A stretch of DNA of 64,000 nucleotides from Plutella xylostella. Lineage: Eukaryota; Arthropoda; Insecta; Lepidoptera; Plutellidae. The notes under the pieces are model-generated. The model did no database searches. It was given only the letters and a program-made list of their open reading frames with translations, and was not told where the DNA came from. A program made the position numbers and the translations under genes. The stretch spans positions 6,520,001 to 6,584,000 of the forward strand of contig NC_063997.1 in the NCBI RefSeq assembly GCF_932276165.1, read 5' to 3'. Below, piece by piece: positions 24,901-33,926 of the stretch; position 1 is the first letter of the stretch, and every line of letters begins with the position of its first letter.

Positions 24901-27900
24901 TGTACGATATTATGAATATTAACATTCATGGACATATCGAAGACATAAGGCGAATTGGAAAGAGAGGACAATGTAGGCCGATTGAGATAGAACTAATAAG
25001 TAAAAGGATGATAACATATATATTAGAACATGCGGAACAATTCAAAAATGTAGGACTATCAGTCACTCCTTTTCTAGATGAAGAAACACTGAAAGAAAGG
25101 AAACGACTAAGCGAACTGCTCCGAACTGCGCGGAAAAACAACCATCATGCAGTAATTCGCCACAACACACTGTTTATAGACGGACAAGAATACAACGGCC
25201 AACAAGAGCCAGCCAAAGACCTAAATGAACAAAGTAGACCGTACGATATTCAAGAACAAGCCACATCTACTACCTCAAGTGCACAAATAACCCAGACAAG
25301 ACCAAATAGTGCACCTACTGTAAGACACGAACAAAGTAGGTCCTTTCGAAATTCTATGCCAAAACGTACAAAGCATTAAAAACAAACTAGAGACCGTAGA
25401 AAGCTTCCTGGAAAACCAACCATATGATGCAATAGTACTTACCGAAACCTGGATCCCCGAGCACCTGTCAGATATTATCCAATTGAATGGCTACGAGTTC
25501 TGCGCCAGCTTCAACCGGGTGTCGCGCGAGGGCGGCGGCGCGGCCGTGCTGCTGCCGCGCGGCACCCCGCACCGCGCGCGCCCCGACATCGCCGAGCTCT
25601 CCACCGAGTACGTGGTTGAATGTTGTGCAGTAGAGGTACCCATGTACAATATTCTAATTGTTGCATTATATAGAGGTGACCGTCAAATAGAAACTTTTTA
25701 TGAATGTATTAGCAAACTTATTGATAAAATTAAATTCAAGGAACAACAATGTCAAATAATTATTACAGGAGATTTTAACATAGATGCATTAATTATGTCA
25801 CAAAATACAGTAAAATTAAATCAAATTATGTCATCATGTAACTTAAAACAGTTTATAACTGAACCGACTCGAGTGACAGCCACTTCTTCTACGTGTATCG
25901 ATTTAGTATTTGCAAACCAAAAGTACGAGATACAAACACAAGTAAAAGAATTTGGAATATCAGACCATAGAGGTATAACAATTAAATTAAAACTTAATAA
26001 TACATTCAATAAAAACCAAAAACTATATACAAACCAACGGATATTTAATGAAAAAAATATACAAAAATTCAAAGCTGACTTAGAGAACATAAATTGGGAC
26101 AGCATTATAGTCGACACAAAATCTACAAACAAAAATTACGACGATTTCCTCGAACAGCTACAAAATTTATTAAATAAAAATATTCCAGTTACTTTAATAA
26201 ATATTAATTTAAAACCTAAGAAGACTTGGCTCACGAAGGGACTTAGGGAATCCTGTAAAAATAAAAGACTATTAAGGAGCCATATCAACAGCTGTAATAA
26301 TAATACAATTTTAAAAGACTTTTATAAACAATACAATAAAACATTAAAAAGATGCATCATATCCTCAAAAAAAATGTATCATGCAAAAGAATTCGACGAA
26401 TCAAAAAATAAAACAAAAACTATGTGGAAAATAATCAAACGAGTCACTTCATCAAAATCTCAAACCGGATTTACTGTAAACAATATGAAACTTAAAGTAA
26501 ACGATAAAGTAACTGAATCTCCAGAATTAGTGTCCAACTGTTTTAACAAATACTTTATGTCTGTGGGAGAGGCCCCGAGTCCGGCGGCGGCGGCGGCGGC
26601 CGCGGCGGGCTGGCCTGCACCCCCGCGCGCCCCCGCGCCGCCGCCCCCGCGCGCTGCTTCATCTTCACTCCACTCCATGTTCTTGCACCCAGTTACCGAA
26701 ACAGAGATTCTCAAAATAATAAACAGCCTAGGTAATAAAAACACATCTGGTGATGACGAAATTCCGTCCACACTTCTTAAAAGCTGCGCTGATATTCTGA
26801 AATACCCCCTTACACGGTTAATAAACCAATCATTTAAAGAAGGAATTTTCCCTGAAAAATTAAAAATTGCTAAGATCATACCAATACCTAAAAACAAAAG
26901 GAGAAAAGATACAGACCCGGATAAATTCAGGCCCATTGCACTTCTCTCAGTCATATCAAAAATTTATGAAAAAGCCATGACTAATAAACTAAATACCTTC
27001 CTGGAAAAAAATAATCTTCTTCATAAAAATCAACACGGGTTTAGAAAACGACATTCAACTACACTAGCTGTGTATAAATACATGCAAGAAATATACAACT
27101 ACTTGAATGAAAAGAAATATGCCATAGGACTTTTGCTAGATCTATCTAAAGCATATGATAAAGTGTCACACAAAATACTACTTAGTAAATTATACGATTC
27201 AGGAGTGCGTGGAATAGCCCACGACTGGTTCCGTTCCTATCTCAAAAACCGACAACAATACGTTCAGATACAACATACCGACCTCCACGCCCAACGAATA
27301 AAAACAATAAAATCTACTACCGGCATAACCAACTGTTCAATACCACAAGGAAGTGTCCTAGGATGCATCCTCTTTCTTGTTTACATAAATGACCTACCTA
27401 ACCATATTAAAACCCATAATATACTTTTTGCTGACGATATATCAATACTACTCCAAAGTTCCACAGAAGATGACTGCAACAAACAATTAAAAGACATTTT
27501 TCACCATACTAAAAATTGGCTAGACTGTCACAACCTGGAAATTAACATCCTAAAAACAAAAATGATCCAATTTAGGCCATACCAAAAAGCTCCTATAGAT
27601 CTGCAACTAACTAATATAGAGAAAGTCAACACATTCAAGTTATTAGGCATACATTTAGATACTCATTTAAACTGGAAATGTCACGTACAAATAATTAAAA
27701 GCAAATTGTCCCAATTCATCTATTCCCTAGGCATACTAAAAGTTAACACCAACATAAACACTGCTCTCACAGCATACTATGCATATGCAAATGCATGGTT
27801 AAGTTATGGCGTCATTCTATGGGGTGATAGTGTAGACGTACATGACCTATTTGTTCTACAAAAAAGATGTCTCCGGATCATAGCAAATCTTCAAAACACA

Positions 27901-30015
27901 ACAAGCTGTAAACCATTTTTCATCAAACATAAAATACTTTCACTACCCTCATTATATATCTTCGAAATAGCCAAGTTTGTAAGGAACAATATGCAGTTAT
28001 TCAAACAGGTAAACGAAGTCCATAAAATTAACACTAGGAACAAAAATCAACTATCAGTGCCACAATCTAATATGCAAATTTTTAACAATAGCCCATATTT
28101 TAAATGCATAAAAATCTATAATAAACTTCCAACCTTCATTAAATCTGAATTAAACTATAGTAAATTCACTTCCAAATTAAAAACTCTACTAACACAGAAA
28201 TGCTATTACTCAGTAAATGAATACCTACTTGAAAATTTAAATAACTAACTATAAATACCTATATCTTTATTATGAAAAAATTGTTTATTGATTCTATTAT
28301 TACTTACTTCATGTTAAAGATTATAATATTACGAATGTTAAAATTTTATATAGATTTTATATCTTTATTATGTAAGCAAATACCTAAAAATTTGTTACGT
28401 TGTACTTAGAATATTATTACCTAGATATAAGAATTCAACTTGCTATGCCCTACAGGGCACTATGTTAAGGACCATGTGTACATAATATTAAGACCAATGT
28501 AAAACTTACATAGTTGCAATAAATATATTACTATTACTATTACTATTTAATGCTTTAGTCTATATGCTATTCTCAACCGTTGTACAAAAAAAAAACTAAA
28601 CACACCACTGAGGTACCTTAGGATACCAACAACAACATGATAGCACTGTTGCAAATTAGAATAATGATAGTATAATACCATAAATTGCGATTTATTTGAT
28701 TAATTTGTATGAAAGTGGACAACTGCAGCGTTTAGTAACACTGACTCTTACTCCATTGTGTCAAAGAACCTGGGTATGAATCCCGGCCAGCTTGGTTTAA
28801 TGGCAAAACCTCTCATGTCTTGCATGTAGCCTAAGCCCTGCAGTGGACTATTAAAGGCTGTGTGTTGTTTGCAGGTTTGAACAGTATTCCAGAGTATGCA
28901 TGTTTCCAAACTTCAGTATCAAATCAAAATTTCTAGAAGAGGGAGACTAGTATCAATAGCCCAATCACAATATTGAATGTCTTGTTCACAGTCATGGATT
29001 TTTTTCAATATCAAGATTACCAATGACAGTGTGGGAGGGGCCAGCATGTGTGCTAAATAAAACCTGATGTTGGTAAATGCTAATATATCTTCTTATGCTT
29101 ATAATACCACCACTGCAAATTAGCAATCAACAATCCTACAGGATTGCTTATCTTTCAAAAGTGACATAATTTGTATGGATCTGATAGAGTTTTAACAGAT
29201 GAGTGATGTTGCTTAAGAACTGTTGATTGCTAATGTGTTGCACGTGGTACAGTAGCAGTATCCATCATCTCAATGAGAAATAAGGCCAGAGCATAGTTGC
29301 ATTCCAATAGTGGCAAACCCTATGTTTTTTTATGGGCATGGCATTGGTAGTTTCAAAGATAAAAGAGTATTGTAGAACTTATTGAAAGATATCTATTTAT
29401 AAATGTTATACTTTGAGGATGATGAGAATAACATATTACTTGTTAATACAGAGTGCACCTAATTGTATTGTAGTGCCCATAAAATAATGATAATATGCAA
29501 CAAACTTACTTTACTGATAATGAGAAGTCACCGGGGCTAGATTCACTGATCCTTATAAGAAAACCACCCTCTGGTTTATTTGCTAGAAGTTTCTCTGCAT
29601 CTGCCCTTGTGATTCTTCCATAGTACCAACTGTAAACAAAGTTGATCATGAATCATTTGGAGTCAATGATGGAAGACTGGTGCAGGTTTGCATACTGAAT
29701 GAAATTCCATCAGCTAGTCAAAACATTTATTTGTTTTTAGATAGAACCTCACCTGTGGTTCTTCATTTGAATGTAGTTGCTAGGTATGAGTCCTTCTCTG
29801 CCGTCTAATTCAGCTCTGTACCAGTTCATATCGTCCTCCATGTTTAGTATCTGTAAGGTGATCAAAATCTAGAATAAAACTGTCACTTCAAGGTAGTCTA
29901 AACTTTACAATACACTAAAACTAGCACTGAAACTTACTTTTAGAACTTGATTCTTCTTAAAACTGAGTTCATCGTCTGCAGTTGCAGAGAAATCGTGTTT
30001 TGCTACAGCCTCCAT
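12931..30015 (-). CDS. drk: drk / GRB2 SH3-SH2-SH3 adaptor, complete, six coding exons
   Basis: Cytosolic adaptor that binds phosphotyrosines on activated receptor tyrosine kinases through its SH2 domain and recruits Sos through its SH3 domains, switching on Ras-MAPK signalling. Coding exons in transcript order are 30015-29938, 29850-29753, 29629-29510, 20711-20546, 13582-13472 and 12993-12931. All junctions are GT-AG and in phase. They give 211 residues, the same length as Drosophila Drk. The N-terminal SH3 (about 1-57, ALYDF equivalent AKHDF) is followed by SH2 (about 60-152, with FLIRISES carrying the phosphotyrosine-binding Arg) and the C-terminal SH3 (about 155-207, QALYDF). The start MEAVAKHDF is the family start. 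The large introns 3 and 4 are loaded with transposable elements, but no coding exon is disrupted. Confidence 0.97.
13292..13429. mobile_element. 138-bp MITE with 38-bp imperfect TIRs in drk intron 5
   Basis: The arm 13292-13329, beginning GTACGGTTAGCTGCATATGT, pairs with the inverted arm 13392-13429, beginning GTACGGTCAGCTGCATAAGT. The spacer is 62 bp and non-coding. The element ends 42 bp from drk exon 5. Confidence 0.75.
13472..13582 (-). CDS. drk: drk exon 5: start of C-terminal SH3
   Basis: Encodes MLVQALYDFTPQEAGELEFR and on to the WW pair of the SH3 RT/n-Src region, 37 codons in phase 0. Donor CAG|GTATGT. Codons are GC-rich compared with the surrounding intron. Confidence 0.95.
13680..13826. 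mobile_element. 147-bp MITE in drk intron 4
   Basis: The outer ends CCCTTGTTAC and (inverted) CCCTGATTAC enclose a perfect 19-bp inner inverted repeat, GCGAGACAGTATCCTCGGC, at 13714-13732 and 13780-13798. TA flanks both ends, which may be a TA target duplication as in Tc1/mariner-derived MITEs. Confidence 0.65.
14592..14792 (+). repeat. ubiquitous lepidopteran repeat (CTAACTAATATTATAAATGCG family), copy 1
   Basis: Runs from TCCTAACTAATATTATAAAT through ACTACTGAACGGATTTGAAT and ATCCCGGAAT to GAAGCTCGCGGGAAGAGCTA. Inverted copies lie at 56742-56946 and 59333-59548. It has no coding capacity. This sequence is known to be very common in lepidopteran genomes, but its class is not assigned here. 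Confidence 0.7.
15962..16967. mobile_element. 1.0-kb non-autonomous TIR transposon with 8-bp target duplication
   Basis: Inverted ends of about 45 bp begin GAGTCCTTCGTCAAGTCGCG on the left and GAGTCCTTAGTCAAGTCGCG on the right (reversed). The element is flanked on both sides by CAAATAAT (15954-15961 and 16968-16975). The 8-bp duplication fits hAT, P or Merlin-type transposition; which one is not decided. The interior is AT-rich and non-coding, while the ends are GC-rich. It lies in drk intron 4. Confidence 0.85.
17514..17640. mobile_element. 127-bp MITE, GGGTCACTCTAT family, copy 2
   Basis: GGGTCACTCTAT at the left is mirrored by ATAGAGTGACCC at 17629-17640. The interior shares GAGAGCTGTCGTGCAA and GTTTAATAC with the copy at 620-753. 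It is non-coding and lies in drk intron 4. Confidence 0.75.
17812..17895 (+). repeat. short interspersed repeat shared with 2441-2506
   Basis: Both places carry CTCTGTGG, GTAAGTACsTGCACCTGGC, CTCTCGAATGGA, CCTTTGTG and ATCCCCTAGGT in the same order. This copy has an extra GCCTTTGTG unit. The source element is unknown. Confidence 0.6.
18986..19113 (+). pseudogene. orphan first exon of a YqaJ/SWIM-type protein
   Basis: Starts MEPGFVKANSANLPRIDLLM and continues to FRNVKTS with a good donor (TT|GTAAGT) at 19114. The LPRID..MLG.FLA.N..FCS.EFRNVKTS pattern is, from memory, the conserved N-terminus of a multi-copy invertebrate family that goes on to a SWIM zinc finger and a YqaJ-like exonuclease domain. 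No later exon was found on this strand, so the copy is taken as an orphan fragment. A TGACGTCA site lies 128 bp upstream. The family assignment needs a homology search. Confidence 0.45.
19146..19382 (-). mobile_element. RTE-type non-LTR retrotransposon, 5'-truncated 3' end
   Basis: The minus strand encodes the C-terminus typical of insect RTE endonuclease/reverse transcriptases, including WRPRVGKRRVGRP, RWSDDLRKVAGSRWMQ and AYVQQWTTEG before a stop, then a GA-repeat tail. The insertion is bounded by an 11-bp direct repeat, TTATCTTTAAC, at 19135-19145 and 19383-19393. Only the last 70 or so codons are present. Confidence 0.85.
19433..19600 (-). pseudogene. broken THAP-type zinc finger fragment
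   Basis: The frame RCAVPQCKNTSIKTPNK, then FVHVP and DKWLKLARR, matches the first half of a THAP C2CH finger (Cys pair, Pro of the FxxxP segment, conserved Trp). It then runs into a degenerate repeat (RNKLLRNKLLRR) made by three near-copies of CGAAACAAACTTCTA and stops before the second Cys and the His. It is therefore a truncated finger. It faces the exon at 18986, with the RTE fragment between them. Confidence 0.5.
20546..20711 (-). CDS. drk: drk exon 4: C-terminal half of SH2
   Basis: Acceptor CACTCAG, then the codon completed as Lys, then CPDGVQHFKVLRDASSKFFL and onward to DVVPEE, donor GAG|GTGAGC. It holds the FLWVVKF and SLNELVDYH segments of the SH2 domain. The exon is isolated between 7.0-kb and 8.8-kb introns. 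Confidence 0.96.
22909..23335 (-). repeat. long copy of the lepidopteran CCCAGCAGTG-type interspersed repeat
   Basis: Begins at a CATCATCAT microsatellite followed by CGACCCATTACGTCCCCACT and GCTGGGGCACGGGTCTCCTT, and runs to a partially duplicated CCCGCTCGACTACGGACGCTT at 23278-23335. It is non-coding. Shorter inverted relatives are at 4.9-6.7 kb. It lies in drk intron 3. Confidence 0.65.
24370..25379 (+). CDS. retrotransposon ORF1 (coiled-coil nucleic-acid-binding protein), 5'-truncated
   Basis: The open frame gives about 335 residues. A GC-rich N-terminal stretch (SESCESLSLEDVVLGEAAAD) is followed by a long Lys/Glu-rich coiled coil (about 85-160, EKLSTQQKNTEENIKALNEK). Next comes a segment resembling the RRM-plus-CTD part of L1-type ORF1 proteins (KKIVVHGI, RRIGKRG, RPIEIEL). 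Such proteins trimerise and coat the element RNA. The C-terminus is Gln/Ser/Thr-rich. The start is not defined and the first in-frame ATG is at 24583. Confidence 0.75.
25324..28248 (+). CDS. retrotransposon ORF2: APE endonuclease and reverse transcriptase
   Basis: Catalyses target-primed reverse transcription. The frame is open from 25324, overlapping ORF1 by 56 nt in the +1 frame. The APE endonuclease starts with ILCQNVQSIKNKLE and ETWIPEH and ends at SDHRGI. The reverse transcriptase shows RPIALLSVISKIYEK, QHGFRKRHST, LLDLSKAYDKVSH, IPQGSVLG and the catalytic LFADDISIL. No ATG precedes the endonuclease motifs (first in-frame ATG 25639), so translation probably couples to ORF1. GC-rich patches interrupt the AT-rich frame at about 25500-25620 and 26570-26660; the second encodes an Ala/Pro run between the two domains. 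Confidence 0.92.
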   Translation, partial: DTNKVGPFEILCQNVQSIKNKLETVESFLENQPYDAIVLTETWIPEHLSDIIQLNGYEFCASFNRVSREGGGAAVLLPRGTPHRARPDIAELSTEYVVECCAVEVPMYNILIVALYRGDRQIETFYECISKLIDKIKFKEQQCQIIITGDFNIDALIMSQNTVKLNQIMSSCNLKQFITEPTRVTATSSTCIDLVFANQKYEIQTQVKEFGISDHRGITIKLKLNNTFNKNQKLYTNQRIFNEKNIQKFKADLENINWDSIIVDTKSTNKNYDDFLEQLQNLLNKNIPVTLININLKPKKTWLTKGLRESCKNKRLLRSHINSCNNNTILKDFYKQYNKTLKRCIISSKKMYHAKEFDESKNKTKTMWKIIKRVTSSKSQTGFTVNNMKLKVNDKVTESPELVSNCFNKYFMSVGEAPSPAAAAAAAAGWPAPPRAPAPPPPRAASSSLHSMFLHPVTETEILKIINSLGNKNTSGDDEIPSTLLKSCADILKYPLTRLINQSFKEGIFPEKLKIAKIIPIPKNKRRKDTDPDKFRPIALLSVISKIYEKAMTNKLNTFLEKNNLLHKNQHGFRKRHSTTLAVYKYMQEIYNYLNEKKYAIGLLLDLSKAYDKVSHKILLSKLYDSGVRGIAHDWFRSYLKNRQQYVQIQHTDLHAQRIKTIKSTTGITNCSIPQGSVLGCILFLVYINDLPNHIKTHNILFADDISILLQSSTEDDCNKQLKDIFHHTKNWLDCHNLEINILKTKMIQFRPYQKAPIDLQLTNIEKVNTFKLLGIHLDTHLNWKCHVQIIKSKLSQFIYSLGILKVNTNINTALTAYYAYANAWLSYGVILWGDSVDVHDLFVLQKRCLRIIANLQNTTSCKPFFIKHKILSLPSLYIFEIAKFVRNNMQLFKQVNEVHKINTRNKNQLSVPQSNMQIFNNSPYFKCIKIYNKLPTFIKSELNYSKFTSKLKTLLTQKCYYSVNEYLLENLNN
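29510..30015 (-). CDS. drk: drk exons 1-3: start, N-terminal SH3 and first half of SH2
   Basis: Exon 1 (30015-29938) encodes MEAVAKHDFSATADDELSFK and onward to QVLK. Exon 2 (29850-29753) completes the SH3 with NWYRAELDGREGLIPSNYI. Exon 3 (29629-29510) starts the SH2 with WYYGRITRADAEKLL and the FLIRISES Arg loop. The two introns here are only 87 and 123 bp, in contrast with the very long introns that follow. Confidence 0.97.
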
Positions 30016-30808
30016 GATCAAATTAGGCACTCCACAGAAATGTCACCGATTACGAAAATAACTCACAAAGTATATAGTAATTTGGCAAAACTAGATGTCA
30101 AGGTAATAACGTAATCATAATGCACTTTATTTAATGAAATAACACCAATTTAAACTCAATTCCACTGTTAAAATTAAAGAATTTTTCAATTTCTAGCACA
30201 GAAACTCCTCAAGCAAGCAAGACACATCAGAAACTATTGTTGCCAGAGTGAAAAAAAATAGGCTGGATTTGGTAATACCCTACTTGTTATAATTTTTTCC
30301 TTAAAAATTTGGTGGTGGTGTGCGCCAACTTTACAAAACAAGACGGTCTTTTTATTTTTGGTTCCGTCGGAATCATTCCAGCCATTGGTCGAGCCAGCCA
30401 TTCTAATATTTGAATGGAGGAGATGCAACTGCATATGATTATAGCATGAACAAAATAATGCGATTCCGTTGCAAGTCTCAACGATACGTTGCGACGGCGA
30501 GTCGTAACGATACGCTCGCGGAATCATCGCTCGTCCTCTTCGCGATTCTCTCGCCTGTGAATGTGGAAATAGCTCCGGATAGCCACTAAGATTTTTAAAA
30601 TTCTTTCCTCGAACGAGACCGAGATTTTGAAGCCCTTGTTCGTTTTTCACAAACTTTCATTTACTTATCACAAAAACTCACACTTTGCACACAGTGGTAA
30701 CTTATTTTGAGGTACAATGCTATTCTGTGATACACACGAATGAAGGTAGCTGCAGTTGAGTTGAAACGTCAGAAAAATGACAATGTCAAACTGACAAGTA
30801 AATTCATT
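30016..30808. promoter_or_regulatory. shared drk / RpSA intergenic promoter region
   Basis: The drk start codon and the RpSA initiator are about 790 bp apart, head to head, so both promoters and the drk 5' UTR must lie here. An open frame at 30234-30650 on the minus strand has no recognisable domain and is more likely drk leader sequence. TATA-like elements were not convincing on either strand. drk transcription start sites are not defined. Confidence 0.55.
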
Positions 30809-30846
30809 CTTTCATTTTCTAATTCGCTCCCAGTGGCATTATACGC
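30809..30846 (+). promoter_or_regulatory. RpSA: RpSA pyrimidine-rich (TCT/TOP) initiator and non-coding exon 1
   Basis: ATTCTTTCATTTTCT matches the polypyrimidine initiator of insect ribosomal protein genes, placing the start at the C of CTTTC, about 30809. A short leader then runs to a consensus donor GC|GTAAGT at 30846/30847. The matching acceptor TTTCTTTCAG is at 31034. An mRNA starting with CTTTC would be a 5'-TOP message under growth (TOR) control; that is inferred from the family. Confidence 0.65.
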
Positions 30847-31063
30847 GTAAGTTTTAAAATTTAATCTAAAAATATTGGTGTAATCACTGTAATATGGTAT
30901 CTAAGATGATAATATTACGATGTGAAAGGTTCCTATGCTATTATAAATTACAGTCTTTTTACGGATTGTACAATTTCATCGCTATTTTATCTTGTCTTGG
31001 TCTCGTGTACAAACGTTGTTTACTTTTCTTTCAGGTTTTGTCGTAACTCACAAAAACGCAACG

Positions 31064-33343
31064 ATGTCGGGAGGACTAGATATCCTAGCCCTCAATGAGG
31101 AAGATGTCACCAAGATGTTGGCAGCCACCACACATCTTGGTTCAGAGAATGTGCACTTCCAGGTTAGTACTTGCGGTAACCTAAAAAATTTCAATAAGAC
31201 AACAAAACTACCATGATGATATCAGAATCCGTTCCATATTTAATCTGAATTATATTGACGATCAATTCTCCCAACTGAAGTCTTCTTAAAATACCACACT
31301 GTGTTCTTTGCTCCTATCATGTTGTTAAAGACTTGTATATTGGTTTGTAGATGGAAACATACGTGTACAAGCGTCGTTCCGACGGCACCCACGTGATCAA
31401 CCTCCGCCGCACCTGGGAGAAGCTGATGCTGGCCGCCCGAGCGGTGGTCGCCATCGAGAACCCCGCTGACGTGTTCGTCATCTCGTCCCGTCCCTTCGGA
31501 CAGCGTGCCGTGCTCAAGTTCGCCGCACACACTGGCGCCACGCCCATTGCTGGACGTTTCACCCCTGGTGCCTTCACCAACCAGGTATGGCTACTACTGA
31601 TATGTAAATGTATACTGTTCAATTCCTTACTTAATGATGACAAAACAAACTAAGGAACCACTGACTGCATTCATGCAGATTGATTAAAGTTTATCTGAAA
31701 CTATTCCCATCTTATCCATTATTTGTTGTAAATTTTTCACCCTAGAAATAACATAAGTGTTTGTAACATTACAGATCCAGGCTGCTTTCCGTGAGCCTCG
31801 TCTGCTGATCGTCCTGGACCCCGCTCAGGACCACCAGCCCATCACTGAGGCGTCCTACGTCAACATTCCCGTCATTGCTTTCTGCAACACTGACTCGCCT
31901 CTGCGATTTGTTGACATTGCCATCCCATGCAACACCAAGGTAATTTTTAATGATCATTTATGACCTAGTCAATTTTAAAAATGAATTCAGTTCACAGTCT
32001 TGTAGTTAATGCTATTTCAAAAATTAAAGTATGTTAGTTGCTAATTTGGTGCCAGTGACAATTTTTTCTGCAATCTCATGTTATCCTTTACAAATTGCAT
32101 TGGAATCTTAAAATGTTACACTTGCAGGGTCGCACTCATTTCTATTGCAACTTTTGCCCTCATGTACAAATAAATTACCAGCCTTCTAACACTTATCATT
32201 ATTACTTCCAGTCATCCCATTCCATCGGTCTGATGTGGTGGATGCTGGCGCGTGAGGTGCTGCGCCTGCGCGGCGTGCTCGCCCGCGACACCAGGTGGGA
32301 CGTGGTCGTCGACCTGTTCTTCTACCGTGACCCTGATGAGAGCGAGAAGGAGGAGCAGCAGGCTAAGGAACAGGTATGATGGCTTTCTGATAATATTAAC
32401 ATAACAAGACATGCTAAATGTGCTGATTGAAGTATTCTATCTACATAATTAGTCGAATTCTGTTGCACCATGCCCATAATTGCCATTCGCGTGTGTTAAA
32501 GTTGTCTCAGACACTTGCAGTTACTTACATATCTCATTGTAGACAGTATACTTATCCGATCTTATCCTTATTCGCAGGCTGTCGTAGCTGCCAAGCCTGA
32601 GGTAGCGGCGCCTGTGCATGAGGAGTGGGCCGAGCCCCCAGAAGCCGTGACCTCGTGGGCCGAGGACGGCGCCCCGGCCGCCGCCGCCGCGCCCGCCTTC
32701 GGTGCCGCCGCTGCTGCGCCTGCCGCCGCCGGCGCGCAGGAGGACTGGGCCGCTCAGGTTTGTAGTTCATTACTATTATTCATTATTTGTTAAAGTTTAT
32801 ACAAAATCTGCTGTTTTACAATGTGTCACACAAACTGTTACAGTTTGTCAGTGGGATTGGAATCTCTTTTTTAGAGTAGTTGTTGCCACTTTCATTTCCT
32901 GCCTGTATCTTATGACTAGTTTTTATAAACTTTACACGCCTCTGCAATCTGCAGTAGGTGTTCGATATAGCCTATCAATCCTATCGTTTATTGCAAACGG
33001 CAATGATGCCTTTCAGTTTGATATTTTTGAGGACCTACTGTACCCTGTAACATGGATTTCAGTTTACTTAACATATTTTTGCCAACTTGCACTGTTTAGT
33101 TAGCAACCCGTACCAGCCATGCGAATTCAACCATGGAAAAGTTTTATTTTTTAATTTAAACCTTGTCATAAAAATGGTAATTAAGTCTAACAAAATAATA
33201 ATTATGATGTTAGGACACCTTCATTACTAATGTGATAAACTTTACAGGTCCAAGACGAGTGGGGCTCCACCGCGCCGCCCGCGGCCGCCGCCACCGCCAC
33301 TCCCTCGTGGGGAGGCAACACCCAGGACTGGAGCGCGTCGTAA
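31064..33343 (+). CDS. RpSA: RpSA, 40S ribosomal protein SA (laminin receptor), complete
   Basis: Structural protein of the small ribosomal subunit (uS2 family), needed for late 18S rRNA processing. Coding exons are 31064-31162, 31351-31584, 31775-31939, 32212-32373, 32578-32757 and 33248-33343, all phase 0 with GT-AG introns. They give 311 residues. The start is MSGGLDILALNEEDVTKML. The S2 core includes YVYKRRSDGTHVINLRRTWE, PIAGRFTPGAFTNQ, REPRLLIVLDP and NIPVIAFCNTDSPLRFVDIA. The C-terminal tail, on the last two exons, is Ala-rich with repeated acidic-Trp motifs (EEWAE, EDWAAQ, DEWGS, QDWSAS) typical of eukaryotic SA. Exons are GC-rich in an AT-rich setting, as expected for a highly expressed gene. 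Confidence 0.98.
32952..33040 (+). ncRNA. possible intronic snoRNA-like hairpin in the last RpSA intron
   Basis: CAGTAGGT at 32952-32959 pairs perfectly with ACCTACTG at 33033-33040. Nested inside are CAAAC/GTTTG and GGCA-ATGA-TGCC stems, and an ACA follows at about 33049. Introns of ribosomal protein genes often host snoRNAs, but no clear H box or C/D pair was found, so this is only a structural candidate. Confidence 0.25.
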
Positions 33344-33926
33344 ACGTTGACTTTTCATCGTGACAATATACAGTCGTAAACACTAGTACGGTATTTTATT
33401 TCCTATTTTCCTTTGTGAACAAGTCACTAAGTTAGGCTAGCAGTACAAATATTTGGTCATCTGAGGTAGTAGTAATAATGTTAACTAATTACACCCAGAT
33501 TCCATGTTTGGGGTGCACGAAAGGGCTCCTTGAGTGATGTATCAACCTGTACGAATGTTCACTGGTAGTCAGCGATGGACGATAACTTGACTGGACAATA
33601 CTTTTTTTACCATGGCCAGGCACTAATATTAGTATTATAAATAGTAAGCGAGTGTACAATGTTACTTTTTTATTTATAAACTATATAACTTAGAAACTTA
33701 CAGTATTATTGCTTTAACATATGAATATGTTTGAAAATAGGCTGCTTTTGAGGCTCATAGGCTACATTTTATTCAGTAATTATTTGTTGCATTTCTGAAG
33801 ACTCGAATAAATAAATAAGAAATAAAAATTAAATATCGAAAAGCGGGGTATAAGGGATTCTGTACCTCAAAAAAAGTACTGTTTGAGAAATAAAATCACA
33901 ATAGGTACATTTAAAAACATAACTTG
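33344..33926. other. RpSA 3' UTR and tail-to-tail spacer to the SUN gene
   Basis: RpSA and the SUN gene converge here. AATATA occurs about 20 bp after the RpSA stop, and an AATAAATAAATAA cluster lies near 33806. Either could serve as polyadenylation signal for RpSA. Confidence 0.4.

Larger units (their letters stand above)
24370..28548 (+). mobile_element. Jockey/CR1-group non-LTR retrotransposon, nearly intact, in drk intron 3
   Basis: Two overlapping frames (ORF1 to 25379, ORF2 25324-28248) are followed by an AT-rich 3' end that terminates in an ATTACT microsatellite around 28528-28548. It lies antisense to drk. The left boundary is uncertain: ORF1 has no in-frame ATG before 24583, so the 5' end is probably truncated within ORF1 near 24370. 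No target duplication could be identified. Both frames are free of stops, so the insertion looks recent. Confidence 0.9.

Noticed and set aside
26460..26954. 164-codon minus-strand frame inside the retrotransposon
   Set aside because: Antisense shadow of ORF2.
30234..30650. 138-codon open frame on the minus strand upstream of drk
   Set aside because: No recognisable domain, no splice link to drk exon 1, and it lies in the shared promoter/leader region; likely non-coding.
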